Of a DNA stretch of 59,340 nucleotides, positions 34,541 to 44,204 are shown piece after piece. Within the stretch, counting starts at the first letter, position 1; each line of letters starts with the position of its first letter. The DNA comes from Lachnospiraceae bacterium (lineage in GTDB: Bacteria > Bacillota > Clostridia > Lachnospirales > Lachnospiraceae), in contig JAFQIE010000004.1 in assembly GCA_017397645.1 (NCBI GenBank), positions 1 to 59,340 on the forward strand, read 5' to 3'. The notes under the pieces are model-generated. The model was not told where the DNA came from, searched no databases, and was given only the letters and a program-made list of their open reading frames with translations. The translations under genes were made by a program, and so were the position numbers.

Positions 34541-35218
34541 TCAGCCTCTTAAGTTTTTGATTGCCTTTTCAGCAATCAGACATTCTCCATGCTCCTTGAT
34601 ATGAGACGCATGCGCTTCCTCCGCGGTGTAAAGCGCGGCAAATTCCAGCGCCTGAATGCACGCCCTGCTGTACCTCTCATAGGACGCGTGCCCCTTCATA
34701 AAATACAGATAATAGTATCCTTCATACAAGTATAAAGCACTTTCCACACGTATATTCGCCGGCAACGCAGATGCAAATTCCATCACCTTGCGCAAACTTG
34801 AGAATGCAAATACTGCAAATTCCGGCTTACCCTCTTTATCGCGCGGAACAACAGGAGCCGCTTCTTCCGTCGCCGGATGACCTTCGTTTTTCTCTACGGA
34901 CTCTTTCACCTGTTGAAACATTTTTTTCATCTCATTTAGGCAAGCCAGGAACTGCTTTTCATCGTCCGTATTCGGATCTCTCTCGGAGAAGGTCAAAAGT
35001 AATCCTTTATCCGGCAACAGCATAATCTGTAAGTCAAAGGCCACCTGCGGAGGCTTGTATCCCACTTCCTCAGCCGCCTGGGTAAAAATCTCATGGACCA
35101 CTTCCCGGGCCTTGTCATTTCTTAAAATAAAATCCTTGTAGTCTATATCAAATTCTTCTAAGTCCTCTATGGACAAATAGCATTTTACGGTTTTATCGTC
35201 TATTCTTTCTATCCTCAT
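34541..35218 (-). CDS. mecA: MecA-type ClpC adaptor protein
   Basis: The 225-residue protein opens M-R-I-E-R-I-D-D-K-T-V-K, then L-S-I-E-D-L-E-E-F-D-I and F-T-Q-A-A-E-E-V-G-Y, the N-terminal target-binding domain of MecA. An acidic linker (about 95-130) leads to the C-terminal ClpC-binding domain (Y-L-Y-E-G-Y-Y-Y-L-Y-F). MecA delivers substrates to ClpC-ClpP. It is the first gene of a leftward run through the exporter, proS, the esterase and the exonuclease. The 128 bases upstream contain nothing else I can identify. Confidence 0.9.
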   Translation of the reverse strand: MRIERIDDKTVKCYLSIEDLEEFDIDYKDFILRNDKAREVVHEIFTQAAEEVGYKPPQVAFDLQIMLLPDKGLLLTFSERDPNTDDEKQFLACLNEMKKMFQQVKESVEKNEGHPATEEAAPVVPRDKEGKPEFAVFAFSSLRKVMEFASALPANIRVESALYLYEGYYYLYFMKGHASYERYSRACIQALEFAALYTAEEAHASHIKEHGECLIAEKAIKNLRG

Positions 35219-35346
35219 ACATGCACCTACCCGTATGCTTCACTCTATCTTTGCACATTTATATTATCATAATATGCAGACTTTTTCAATTGGGGTTGAT
35301 GCAGTTGTCTTAAGTTAGTTTAGACAGGTTTTCTCATTTTGCGTAA

Positions 35347-36729
35347 CTACTCTCTTTTTCTTCGTAGAATCTCCGCGTTTTCCTCCACCACTCGCTTAGA
35401 GAGCGGATAAAAAAACCACATGACCAGAAATACCAGCAAATAACATACTCCCGGTACCAACGTGGAAATGGTATAGATTCGCTCTGACACAATCTCCGTC
35501 TGAGAGGACGCCTCCGACACATAACCGATGGCAGTCAGCACAAAACCGCCCAGACCTCCGGCCAGTGCCTGCCCCAGTTTGCGCGAAAAAGAATATACAG
35601 CGTAAATCGTGCCATCTTCTCTTCGCCCGGTACGTATTTCCTGATAGTCAATAATGTCCGTAATATACGCCCAAATCACCAGATTGAACGCTCCCATGCC
35701 AATGGTTCCGACTAAAAAAAATGCAATGAACACAGGTACAGAACGGACACGCAAGAAAAACAACACAAGATAAATCACACCTGCCAACAGCATACCAGCT
35801 GCTCCCACCTCTTTCTTGCCGTACTTACCTGTAATCTTCGAGGAAAACGGTGCCAAAATCAAAACACCCGCCACGCCAATCACATTCACAATGGCCAATA
35901 GTCTGGCATTCTTAAAATAGTCAAAAAACAGGTAATTGTTCATGGTTTGACCCAGCATACTGGCCAACAACAAAAGCAGCGCCGACGCCACCAGTGCCAG
36001 CAACGCCTTATTCTCAGCAATACCCCGAAACATTACTCGGAATCCAATTCTCTGCGACTGACTTTTATCAAAGGATACACGCTCCACACACAGAAAATAA
36101 CAGAGCGCAAAGCAAATGAGAGCCAGCACACTGAGAACCACGACAGTCAAGGTCAGATTCACCGGATTTACCACCTGATTTCCCTGAGCATCTGTTTGAT
36201 AGATAATTAAAGGGGCCACGACACCGATAAATACACCTGCCAAACATGCACCAACACTACGGAAGGTGGAAAGAGCCGCACGGTCGGAAGCGTTGGGACT
36301 TAGAGCCGATGCCATAGAGCCGTATGGAATGTTAATCCCCGTGTAACAAAAACAACTCCATAAAATATATGTGATGACAGCATATGCCAGTTTTCCCGGA
36401 TAAGGCCAGTCCTTCACAAAATACAGATACATCAGACTACTACTTACCACTACAGGGATACTCATGCGACGAATCCAAGGACGAAATCTTCCGTCTTTGG
36501 CAGGCTGCACCTTGTCTACGATTCTTCCCATCGTAATATCCGTGAACGCATCTATCACACGGGCACATAGAAATAATGTTCCCACCACAGTACCGCTAAA
36601 CCCAAGTACCTTGGTATAGAAAATCATTAGATAACTACCTGCAAAAATAAAACTGAAATCGTTACCAAAATCTCCGAACATATAGCCCAATTTATCCTTA
36701 ATACCAAAAGGGCGCACTGTTTTTTCCAT
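35347..36729 (-). CDS. Glycoside-pentoside-hexuronide (GPH) family sugar:cation symporter
   Basis: The 460-residue protein has 12 predicted membrane helices and the GPH family signature near its start: K-L-G-Y-M-F-G-D-F-G-N-D, followed by D-A-F-T-D and G-R-F-R-P-W. It imports a sugar or glycoside with Na+ or H+. GGAGG precedes the ATG. It stands alone, so the sugar cannot be deduced. Confidence 0.9.
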   Translation of the reverse strand: MEKTVRPFGIKDKLGYMFGDFGNDFSFIFAGSYLMIFYTKVLGFSGTVVGTLFLCARVIDAFTDITMGRIVDKVQPAKDGRFRPWIRRMSIPVVVSSSLMYLYFVKDWPYPGKLAYAVITYILWSCFCYTGINIPYGSMASALSPNASDRAALSTFRSVGACLAGVFIGVVAPLIIYQTDAQGNQVVNPVNLTLTVVVLSVLALICFALCYFLCVERVSFDKSQSQRIGFRVMFRGIAENKALLALVASALLLLLASMLGQTMNNYLFFDYFKNARLLAIVNVIGVAGVLILAPFSSKITGKYGKKEVGAAGMLLAGVIYLVLFFLRVRSVPVFIAFFLVGTIGMGAFNLVIWAYITDIIDYQEIRTGRREDGTIYAVYSFSRKLGQALAGGLGGFVLTAIGYVSEASSQTEIVSERIYTISTLVPGVCYLLVFLVMWFFYPLSKRVVEENAEILRRKRE

Positions 36730-36794
36730 AAAAAAACCTCCGCAAGCTGTTTTTTATAGCATTACATTTTGCGAAGATTTTATGCGGATTCTAT

Positions 36795-37292
36795 TTAATT
36801 CTCATTCCAGTGAAGTCGGTGAAGTTCCCCTTCTTTCTGCATATTCTCAAACCCATTTTGACGAAGAGCTTCATAGAGCACTATGGCAGCCGCATTGGAT
36901 AAATTCAAAGAACGTATTGCCGACAACATGGGAATACGAATGGCCGTTTCCTCGTAATCTACTAGGATTTCCTCCGGAATACCTGCACTTTCTTTACCAA
37001 ACATCAGATAATCATCGGGTCCAAACGACACTTCTGTATAAGTATGCTTCGCCTTGGTGGTGGCCATCCATATTTTTGCGTTTGGATTCTTTTCCTTGAA
37101 TTCTTCAAAATTCACATAACGGTGAAGTTCCAAATCTTTCCAGTAATCCATTCCCGCTCTCTTGATTTGCTTTTCATCTATACGGAATCCCAAGGGTTCT
37201 ATCAGATGTAACGGCGTACCGGTAGCTACGCAAGTTCTTCCTATATTCCCGGTATTTCCCGGTATTTCAGGTTGATGTAATATTATATGCAT
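36795..37292 (-). CDS. trmL: tRNA (cytidine(34)-2'-O)-methyltransferase
   Basis: The 165-residue SPOUT-fold methyltransferase opens H-I-I-L-H-Q-P-E-I-P-G-N-T-G-N-I-G-R and contains F-G-K-E-S-A-G-I-P and R-S-L-N-L-S-N-A-A, forming the knotted SAM site. It modifies the wobble base of tRNA-Leu. GAGGA is upstream of the ATG. Confidence 0.95.
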   Translation of the reverse strand: MHIILHQPEIPGNTGNIGRTCVATGTPLHLIEPLGFRIDEKQIKRAGMDYWKDLELHRYVNFEEFKEKNPNAKIWMATTKAKHTYTEVSFGPDDYLMFGKESAGIPEEILVDYEETAIRIPMLSAIRSLNLSNAAAIVLYEALRQNGFENMQKEGELHRLHWNEN

Positions 37293-37373
37293 TTTGTCTT
37301 CCTCGTACTTTTCTATCTCTAATACCGTCTACACGCCGGTTCTCTTTGCCTGCCTTAGCCTTTTTGCTGCTTT

Positions 37374-38420
37374 TTAGCTCCGGTTCCCGTAGATGGCGTC
37401 CTGCTTGGGTTTGTCCATATAACGGATTTCTTCCTGATTGGTAAGGATTCTGTCCTTGGTCTGATTGGTCTGTCCCACCACGCATGCGGGAATCCCCTGC
37501 TCGCATAGCAGTTCTACCAGTTCTTCTCCATTGACAGTGAAAATAACCAAACTGCCGCCCGACAACAACTCGTAGGGATTTGCATCACATTGTTCGCATA
37601 CCTCTACGGTTTCCTGTCGCAAGGGAAGTTTCTTCATATCCACAGTCATGCCCACCTCTGTGCGCTCTGCCAACTCCCACAAGGCTGCGAAAATACCGCC
37701 TTCAGAAACGTCACGCATCTGTGTCACTCCGAACTCCATAGCTATCTTTGCCTCCGGCAACACAGACAAATATTTATCAAAACCTTGAGCTTCTTCTATC
37801 ATATACGCAGGATAACGCTCCATCAGTTTTTCAGCATTCCGCTTGGCCAAAATGGCCGTCCCCTGCAAACCAATCCACTTAGTAACCACGATATCCTGAG
37901 GAGACAGGATGCCTTCACACTTTGTTTCACCAAAAGGCTTTTTCACCAAACCGTCGTTGTTCTTAGCCATCTTTCCTATGCCGGTAACGGTGACAAAGGG
38001 GATTCTGACGCCTTCTGACACTCTGGTCTGGCCACCTGCAATATCCATTGACAATTCTTTGCATTTTTCTTCCGCCTGACACATCAAGGCTTTCAACAAA
38101 GATTCCTCTGTGTCTACAGGCAACACAATCGCCAGCATACAAGCAATGGGTGTAGCACCGGATGCGGACAGATTGTTTGCCGTCTTTTGTATCAGGTGGG
38201 CTATGCTCATATAGGGCTCTGCGCCTACAGCTTTCACCAAATCTTGCTCTGTACATGCAATCATAGCTTCCTGCACGCAAACCACCGTATCAGCACCTAA
38301 TGAGAAAAGGGCACAGTCCTTTCCAAGGCCTGCACCACTGATTACTTCCTTTTGTTTTGATTTGATTTGTCTGAGCACAGAACGCTTCAAAATATTCTCT
38401 GATATTTTGCCTGCTTTCAT
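37374..38420 (-). CDS. AIR synthase-related (PurM/HypE/ThiL-like) protein
   Basis: The 348-residue protein has the PurM-superfamily layout: an N-terminal domain with I-S-G-A-G-L-G-K-D-C-A-L-F and N-N-L-S-A-S-G-A-T-P, then D-I-A-G-G-Q-T-R-V-S, and a C-terminal domain with R-D-V-S-E-G-G-I-F and Y-E-L-L-S-G-G. These bind ATP in HypE, ThiL, SelD and PurM relatives. The hallmark C-terminal Cys of HypE is not present, so its substrate is open. It is followed by trmL after 81 bases. Confidence 0.8.
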   Translation of the reverse strand: MKAGKISENILKRSVLRQIKSKQKEVISGAGLGKDCALFSLGADTVVCVQEAMIACTEQDLVKAVGAEPYMSIAHLIQKTANNLSASGATPIACMLAIVLPVDTEESLLKALMCQAEEKCKELSMDIAGGQTRVSEGVRIPFVTVTGIGKMAKNNDGLVKKPFGETKCEGILSPQDIVVTKWIGLQGTAILAKRNAEKLMERYPAYMIEEAQGFDKYLSVLPEAKIAMEFGVTQMRDVSEGGIFAALWELAERTEVGMTVDMKKLPLRQETVEVCEQCDANPYELLSGGSLVIFTVNGEELVELLCEQGIPACVVGQTNQTKDRILTNQEEIRYMDKPKQDAIYGNRS

Positions 38421-38458
38421 ACAATCTTTCCTTTATCTGTTCTTATCTTATATCCATC

Positions 38459-39895
38459 TCATTGAACCGGTTGTGCTGCTGTTAATTGTGCGATTACATT
38501 CTGCACATGGGCAATATTCGCAGTGCCAATAGCCGCCATAATCTCGTTGTAGGCTTCTGCATTTTCGGTCACCACGCCTACCTCCGCCACAGTATTAACC
38601 ATCTTATAGTTGCTGCTGTTCACTCTACTGCGGCTGACTTCCTGGCCATTTTCAATAACCACTTTCCAAAGTTGGGATTTGTATCCGGTGTAGCCACTGT
38701 GTAGCTTAAAATATCCCAACGGCTGATCCGTTTTAGCCACAATGCTGTCAGGACCTTTTTCTATGGTCTCCACCATCACCGATTCGTAAATCACCTGACG
38801 GTTGGGACTACGGGTTTCTTGTCCATAAATATTAAATGTCACATGCTTATTTTTAGTCAGGCCCTCGATGTAGATGGGGGCATTGGTATTATTCACAAAT
38901 TTAAAGTCCTTGCCGGCACTCTCCGCAATGGCGGCATCGGCGGATAAATTCACATATCCCACCGTCATGGAATGGTTGTAACGTTGGGTCACTTCCAATT
39001 CTGCCAAGAGCACCGCGTTATAAAGGGTGGTTGTCACCTGACAGATGCCTCCACCCAAACTATCCACCACTTGTCCATTGAGATAAGATCCTGCAGGAAA
39101 ATATCCATTTGCTTCCGTAAACGGCGTTACCAGTTCCAGCGCAGAGAATTCCTCGCCGGGATACAACACAACACCGTCAATCAAGCGACATCCATTCTCC
39201 ACATTTCCGCTTCTGGCAGCACCTGAAGTGTGATAACCGGTGGTATAACTACCTAACACGTCCTGAACCTTGGCCAACTCTTCCGCAGACCCCTGATACT
39301 CCGTTTCATCGATCACCAAACCAATTGTAACAGGAGTTCTGTCCCATTCCCGTGCCATATATTCGTAGACCACATCGGTAGAATCCGGCACATCCACAGA
39401 CATTCCTGTGCGACCTTCTGTAATCTGAAAACTGCCACCTTCCCGGCGCAGTGTCACATTTTGGGGCTCCACATCGTAATCCGTACATTGGTCTACGATG
39501 GTCTTACCGATTTCTTCCCAATCGAAATCGATCTCGATAGGAAGAACAATGCCCTCATTTTCCATGGTCTTCAGGGCTTTATATCGCTCGATGACATTTC
39601 CCCGGTTGCCAAGTTTCAGCGCATCTTCCACCAGGTTCTCGTTGGAATGGTACAACCCCAAATCCCCCGCCGTTATTTCTACCGGGGTTTCATTTGCAGC
39701 CAAAAGGGTAATTTCCGTATCACCCAAATCATCGATATATTCTTCTATTTTTGCCGTGGCTTCTTCTGCCGTCAACCCACCCAGAGAGATTTCTCCCGCA
39801 TATACTCCTTCTCTAACTGTCAACTCCTCCTGCGCAGTGGCAACGCTTGTCTGTCCAAACATCAGCACGCAGGCCAACAACAACGCATAAAACAT
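38459..39895 (-). CDS. VanW family protein with N-terminal wall-associated domain
   Basis: The 478-residue secreted or membrane-anchored protein has a hydrophobic N-terminal signal (about 1-20), a YoaR-like domain with peptidoglycan-binding-4 type features (V-Y-A-G-E-I-S-L-G-G-L-T, about 30-210), and a VanW domain (about 230-350) with S-G-N-V-E-N-G-C-R-L-I-D-G and G-G-G-I-C-Q-V-T-T-T-L-Y. VanW proteins occur in vancomycin clusters and in ordinary clostridial genomes, where their role is unknown. Its ribosome site TAGGAG contains the stop codon of a 35-residue peptide gene directly upstream, so translation is likely coupled. Confidence 0.85.
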   Translation of the reverse strand: MFYALLLACVLMFGQTSVATAQEELTVREGVYAGEISLGGLTAEEATAKIEEYIDDLGDTEITLLAANETPVEITAGDLGLYHSNENLVEDALKLGNRGNVIERYKALKTMENEGIVLPIEIDFDWEEIGKTIVDQCTDYDVEPQNVTLRREGGSFQITEGRTGMSVDVPDSTDVVYEYMAREWDRTPVTIGLVIDETEYQGSAEELAKVQDVLGSYTTGYHTSGAARSGNVENGCRLIDGVVLYPGEEFSALELVTPFTEANGYFPAGSYLNGQVVDSLGGGICQVTTTLYNAVLLAELEVTQRYNHSMTVGYVNLSADAAIAESAGKDFKFVNNTNAPIYIEGLTKNKHVTFNIYGQETRSPNRQVIYESVMVETIEKGPDSIVAKTDQPLGYFKLHSGYTGYKSQLWKVVIENGQEVSRSRVNSSNYKMVNTVAEVGVVTENAEAYNEIMAAIGTANIAHVQNVIAQLTAAQPVQ

Positions 39896-39905
39896 AGTTT
39901 TTCTC

Positions 39906-40013
39906 CTAATAAATCAAATAAGACAAGGTAGGAACAATCATTGCCAGAACCAAAATCACAATAATCACTGCTGAAATTGTCTTCTTACTCTTCTTAGAAT
40001 TTAGATTAAACAT
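39906..40013 (-). CDS. 35-residue single-span membrane peptide
   Basis: The short frame begins M-F-N-L-N-S-K-K-S-K-K, then a hydrophobic stretch of about 20 residues (S-A-V-I-I-V-I-L-V-L-A-M) and ends P-T-L-S-Y-L-I-Y. AGAGG is 7 bases upstream of the ATG, and a good promoter lies at 40074-40102. Its TAG stop is inside the TAGGAG ribosome site of the VanW gene. The basic cytoplasmic tail, single helix, promoter and coupling support a real gene. Function unknown. Confidence 0.65.
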   Translation of the reverse strand: MFNLNSKKSKKTISAVIIVILVLAMIVPTLSYLIY

Positions 40014-40073
40014 ATTTAACACCTCTCGTCCGTAGACCTTTTCACACTATTTTGAAATGTACTTCTCTTCCTA

Positions 40074-40102
40074 ATAATAAGATATTTATGCCCTCTTTGC
40101 AA
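40074..40102 (-). promoter_or_regulatory. Promoter of the small peptide-VanW operon
   Basis: Minus strand TTGCAA (40097-40102), 17-base spacer, TATTAT (40074-40079), about 60 bases before the small peptide start. Confidence 0.6.
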
Positions 40103-40150
40103 GAACTACAAAAGGCCATTTTTGTCCAATATTTGGATGGTATACAGCAC

Positions 40151-40852
40151 TTATAAATACCCCTTGGAGCGCAACACATCTGCCATGCGGCTGGCCTCGC
40201 TCTTGGTTAATTTTTCAATATCCACATTCAGAACCAGTTTATGCCTGTCCGCCAAACGATATAACCGCTCTTTCTGACTATTTGTAGCCGGTCCATCTTT
40301 TTTTGCCTGATAGACCAGTATCTTAGGTTGAAACACCGAATCCTCCGGATTATAGAATGCTTCCGCTAATTTTTGATACAAAAGATGGGTAGCATGGGCA
40401 TCCCCATAAGCCCTATGTGCCTGATAAGATATTTGATAGTAATCACACAAAAATTCTAATGTTTTCTTTTCCAAAGAAGCCAAATGCACTCTGGCAATAC
40501 GCAAGGTATCTATGCCTTGACATTCCATCTTCATCCCCATATTTACTGCTGCTTTTTTCAGAAAAGAAAAATCAAACTGTATGTTGTGCCCCAGTAATGG
40601 TAAGTCTTCCATAAACTCCATAAACTTTGGCAAAACCCCTTCAATATACGGCGCCCCTGACAATTCTTCGTCTCTTAGCCCGGTGAGGGATATCACCCGT
40701 TCTTCCAAGCATCTGCCGGGGTTTACAAGCGTAGAGAAGGTATTCACGACTACTCCTTCTATCACCTTCACCGCGCCAATTTCAATGATTTTGTCCGTTT
40801 TAGGATGCAATCCCGTGGTTTCCAAATCCACACACACATAAGAATTCAACAT
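40151..40852 (-). CDS. DnaQ/PolC-type 3'-5' exonuclease
   Basis: With GGAAGGA before the ATG at 40852 the protein has 233 residues. DEDDh motifs are V-D-L-E-T-T-G (Exo I), H-N-I-Q-F-D-F-S-F-L (Exo II) and H-R-A-Y-G-D-A-H-A-T (Exo III). It is a proofreading-type nuclease; as a stand-alone protein it may act in repair or degradation. The C-terminal 60 residues are an unassigned helical extension. The ATG lies 2 bases past the stop of the radical SAM gene. Confidence 0.88.
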   Translation of the reverse strand: MLNSYVCVDLETTGLHPKTDKIIEIGAVKVIEGVVVNTFSTLVNPGRCLEERVISLTGLRDEELSGAPYIEGVLPKFMEFMEDLPLLGHNIQFDFSFLKKAAVNMGMKMECQGIDTLRIARVHLASLEKKTLEFLCDYYQISYQAHRAYGDAHATHLLYQKLAEAFYNPEDSVFQPKILVYQAKKDGPATNSQKERLYRLADRHKLVLNVDIEKLTKSEASRMADVLRSKGYL

Positions 40853-40853
40853 A

Positions 40854-42668
40854 TCAATTCCTTCCATCCACCGGTGGCAATATCACTGTCCGCGCATTGT
40901 CTGTCAACGGATTTCTCTCCTGATAATCAAATAATACATAGGTCGTCTTTGTATGACTCACCTCGCTGTTATCAACACTATCTGTCAGGATATCCGCACC
41001 GGTAGCCCACACCGGATAGTGAAATGGCTCCAGATGAGTCATCTTGCTCATTTGCTTCCAATCATAACCCTCATACCCCTTCAGATATTCCCGTTCTGTT
41101 TCTTCACGCCGGTAAAACGCCACAATATTATCCCTGTGAGGGAAAATATCTGCGGAAAAAGGAGGTCTACTCTTTAAATTCTCTCTCAAATACATATCGT
41201 AGGTGAGCAATTCCCGATAGATGTCTTCACGCGCCCCATCCACTTCTGTGGCAAACATAAGTAGCACTTGATAGCGGTATATCCTGGACGGGCTATTTGT
41301 AAAATATTCATGCTCTCTATAGTAGATTGCCAGTGCCTCATACATATCAAATGGTGTTTTAAACACAGTCTCCAAAAAACTCAAGGTATGTCTAAACTGT
41401 CCGCTGTTATAATACAGTTCCACCATTTGTTCTACGTCCTTCAATCGGCAGATTTCCCCATACGAAAGCCAATTGGTGGACAACACCTCATAGGGAGGCT
41501 GTTTGTGATAACGGATGCCAAATTCCTCCGCGCGCTCCCACATTTCGGTGCCCTTCAGCACCTTCAAAAAGCCCAATTGCAACTGTTCCGGACGCATGCT
41601 GTAAACCCTGTTGAAGGAATGTTTGAAACTATCCAAACCTTCCTCCGGCAAACCGGCAATCAGGTCCAAGTGCAGATGAATATTTCGGTTCTGCTGAAGT
41701 TGTGTGATTTTCTGCGTTAGTTTATCCACATTCATATGGCGGTGGATATGTTGCAGTGCACAATCGTTTACGGTTTGTACACCCACTTCCAATTGCACCA
41801 ATCCGGGACGCATACTCTGTAGTAATTCTATTTCATCTTCTTGAAGAATATCTGCAGACACTTCAAAATGGAAATTTGTGACACCATTGTCATTTTCTTG
41901 GATATACGTCCAGATTTCCACAGTATGCGCGTGATTACAATTAAACGTGCGATCAATGAATTTCACCTGTGCCACGCGTCTATCCAGAAAATACTGCAAC
42001 TCTTTTTTGACAATATCTATATTACGCAAGCGCACTGTTTTATCCACGGAAGACAGGCAATAACTACACCGAAAGGGACAGCCTCTGCTGCTCTCATAGT
42101 ACACGATACGGTGCTCAAAACCTGTCAAATCCTCATATAAAAACGGGATGCTGCTCATATCTGTCAAGGGACGAATGTCTGTATATCCGGAGGGCAAACA
42201 CAAGCCGGGAATATGAGAAAAGGCTCCTTCCACGGAATCTTCCTCTGAACTCACGGTAGCAATGCCTCCACTATCACAATGAGCGTAGTACACCATCAAG
42301 TCGCGGAAGGTAGCTTCTCCTTCGCCAATCATCACACCCGTCAAAAACGGATAATCCTTTAAAACCTCCGGAGCATCGTAGGACACTTCCGGTCCACCTA
42401 ACCAAAGGTGTACTTCAGGCATCAGGGCATGCACTTCTGCCATCAACTCTTGTACCATGCGCCAATTCCAAATATAGCAAGAAAAACCCACGACAGTGGG
42501 CTTTCTTTTGTAAATATCCGCAAGTATTTCGTCTAACTGTTGATTGATTGTGTATTCTGCCAATTCGATATGCGAAGTATACTCCGCTCCCGCATATGCC
42601 CGAAGACTATATATCGCGGGATTCGAGTGGATATACTTCGCGTTAATGGCAACTAATAAAAACTTCAT
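40854..42668 (-). CDS. B12-binding-domain radical SAM protein (DUF4080 type)
   Basis: The 604-residue protein has an N-terminal cobalamin-binding-like domain (about 1-140: L-L-V-A-I-N-A-K-Y-I-H-S-N-P-A; W-L-G-G-P-E), a radical SAM domain with C-P-F-R-C-S-Y-C (about 200), and a C-terminal DUF4080-type region. These enzymes usually perform methylations or other modifications, and substrates of this group are unknown. It sits 35 bases after galK, with its stop 2 bases before the exonuclease start. AAAGG supports the ATG at 42668. Confidence 0.85.
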   Translation of the reverse strand: MKFLLVAINAKYIHSNPAIYSLRAYAGAEYTSHIELAEYTINQQLDEILADIYKRKPTVVGFSCYIWNWRMVQELMAEVHALMPEVHLWLGGPEVSYDAPEVLKDYPFLTGVMIGEGEATFRDLMVYYAHCDSGGIATVSSEEDSVEGAFSHIPGLCLPSGYTDIRPLTDMSSIPFLYEDLTGFEHRIVYYESSRGCPFRCSYCLSSVDKTVRLRNIDIVKKELQYFLDRRVAQVKFIDRTFNCNHAHTVEIWTYIQENDNGVTNFHFEVSADILQEDEIELLQSMRPGLVQLEVGVQTVNDCALQHIHRHMNVDKLTQKITQLQQNRNIHLHLDLIAGLPEEGLDSFKHSFNRVYSMRPEQLQLGFLKVLKGTEMWERAEEFGIRYHKQPPYEVLSTNWLSYGEICRLKDVEQMVELYYNSGQFRHTLSFLETVFKTPFDMYEALAIYYREHEYFTNSPSRIYRYQVLLMFATEVDGAREDIYRELLTYDMYLRENLKSRPPFSADIFPHRDNIVAFYRREETEREYLKGYEGYDWKQMSKMTHLEPFHYPVWATGADILTDSVDNSEVSHTKTTYVLFDYQERNPLTDNARTVILPPVDGRN

Positions 42669-42703
42669 AGACAACCTTTCTTTCGTATTCCCATCGCAAC
42701 GGA

Positions 42704-43873
42704 TTATAACGCACAGGGTCCGTCTCCGATTTCTACCACATAGAAATCTGCTGCGTAACCGATTTTCGCAAGATACGCCTCTCCTACTTTAGCAATAAAC
42801 TCATCTACGGCTTCATCTTTTACGATACTAACTGTGCACCCGCCAAAACCGGCACCTGTCATACGGGAACCGATGACGCCTTCAACCTTCCATGCTTCTT
42901 CAACCAATGTGTCTAATTCCACACCGGTTACTTCATAATCATCCCTTAACGATACATGGGACGCATTCATCAACTTTCCGAATGCGGCTACATCTCCCGC
43001 CTTCAGCGCTTCCACCGCGCGCACCGTCCTGCGATTTTCATACACGGCATGCTTGGCACGTTTCCTTCGGATATCACTACCGATAGCGAAACTATATTTT
43101 TCGAAGGTTTCCTCATCCAAATCACCCAAACTCTTCGCTGCAACCTGCGTTTGAAGCTCTGCCAAAGCCTCCTCGCACTCGCTACGACGTTCATTATATT
43201 TAGAATCTGCCAAGCCACGCTTTTTATTGCTGCAGGCAATGACAATTTTGGCCCCTTCTAATTTAATAGGCGCATATTCGTAACTTAAATCTGCGGTGTC
43301 CAAGAAGATTGCGTGATCCTTTTTGCCCATAGCAATGGCAAACTGATCCATAATACCACAATTCACTTTATTATATTGGTTCTCCGCAAACTGACCAATC
43401 AATGCCAAATCCTGATTGGTCACGTCAAAACCAAACAAATCACGGAGAATAAATCCCGTCAACACTTCCACGGACGCGGAAGAAGAAAGCCCGGATCCGT
43501 TAGGAATGTTGCCGTACAGCACCAAATCCAGACCTGCCGGCATCTCCATCCCCTTCTGCCCGAAGGCCCACATCACGCCCTTGGGATAATTGGTCCAATC
43601 CGCTTTAGGGTCGGGCACTAAATCCTCCAAGGACGACTCAATTACGCCAAGATGAGGAAAGTTAACAGAATAAAAACGCAACTTTCTATCGTCTCTGCGA
43701 CCGGCCACGCCGTAAGTGCCTATGCTCAACGCGCAGGGAAAAACATGGCCCCCGTTATAGTCCGTGTGCTCCCCAATCAAGTTCACACGACCGGGAGCAA
43801 AGTATACTTTTGCGCCTACGGAATCGCCAAATTCTTTTTCAAAGGCATCTAAAACCACATTCTTTATGCTCAT
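42704..43873 (-). CDS. galK: Galactokinase
   Basis: The 389-residue GHMP kinase has the galactokinase signature G-R-V-N-L-I-G-E-H-T-D-Y-N-G-G (about 28-42), the ATP loop G-S-G-L-S-S-S-A-S (about 126-134) and motif 3 M-T-G-A-G-F-G-G-C. It phosphorylates galactose to galactose-1-phosphate, the first step of the Leloir pathway. galT and galE are not in the window. It is 6 bases after a small membrane protein gene. Confidence 0.97.
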   Translation of the reverse strand: MSIKNVVLDAFEKEFGDSVGAKVYFAPGRVNLIGEHTDYNGGHVFPCALSIGTYGVAGRRDDRKLRFYSVNFPHLGVIESSLEDLVPDPKADWTNYPKGVMWAFGQKGMEMPAGLDLVLYGNIPNGSGLSSSASVEVLTGFILRDLFGFDVTNQDLALIGQFAENQYNKVNCGIMDQFAIAMGKKDHAIFLDTADLSYEYAPIKLEGAKIVIACSNKKRGLADSKYNERRSECEEALAELQTQVAAKSLGDLDEETFEKYSFAIGSDIRRKRAKHAVYENRRTVRAVEALKAGDVAAFGKLMNASHVSLRDDYEVTGVELDTLVEEAWKVEGVIGSRMTGAGFGGCTVSIVKDEAVDEFIAKVGEAYLAKIGYAADFYVVEIGDGPCAL

Positions 43874-43879
43874 AAACCA

Positions 43880-44200
43880 TCATCCTCTTTCGTCGTATTG
43901 TTTGATCATGCTTTTTTCTATTTTCGAATATACCACAGTAACCAAGTATGCCTCTACAATCAGCAGTACCAACATCGCAATGCTCAGCCATATGTTTGCA
44001 CCAAACCATCCCATAACCACCAGGGGAATCTCTGCGGCAAAACCAAAGCCCAGCACCAGATAAGCACACGTCCGATTGTACTTTTTCACATCTTTTACTT
44101 CTATTTTCTTTTTGTTAAAAACCGTGGTGCGCTCCTCGCTAATCCATATCTTTGCCGCGGTATAAATACAGACAAATGCTACAAATACAGTAATAATCAT
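43880..44200 (-). CDS. Small membrane protein of unknown function
   Basis: With the start at 44200 (GGGGTGAG upstream) this 106-residue protein has three predicted membrane helices (about 1-16, 44-65 and 68-92) and a charged loop (about 18-40; E-E-R-T-T-V-F-N-K-K-K). It lies between the NhaC-type antiporter, whose stop is 4 bases upstream, and galK. It may be a partner of the antiporter, but no family is recognised. Confidence 0.6.
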   Translation of the reverse strand: MIITVFVAFVCIYTAAKIWISEERTTVFNKKKIEVKDVKKYNRTCAYLVLGFGFAAEIPLVVMGWFGANIWLSIAMLVLLIVEAYLVTVVYSKIEKSMIKQYDERG

Positions 44201-44204
44201 TTTC

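Noticed and set aside
38459-39895. VanW gene as a vancomycin resistance marker
   Set aside because: No vanA/H/X/Y-type genes are near it, and VanW proteins are common in non-resistant clostridia.
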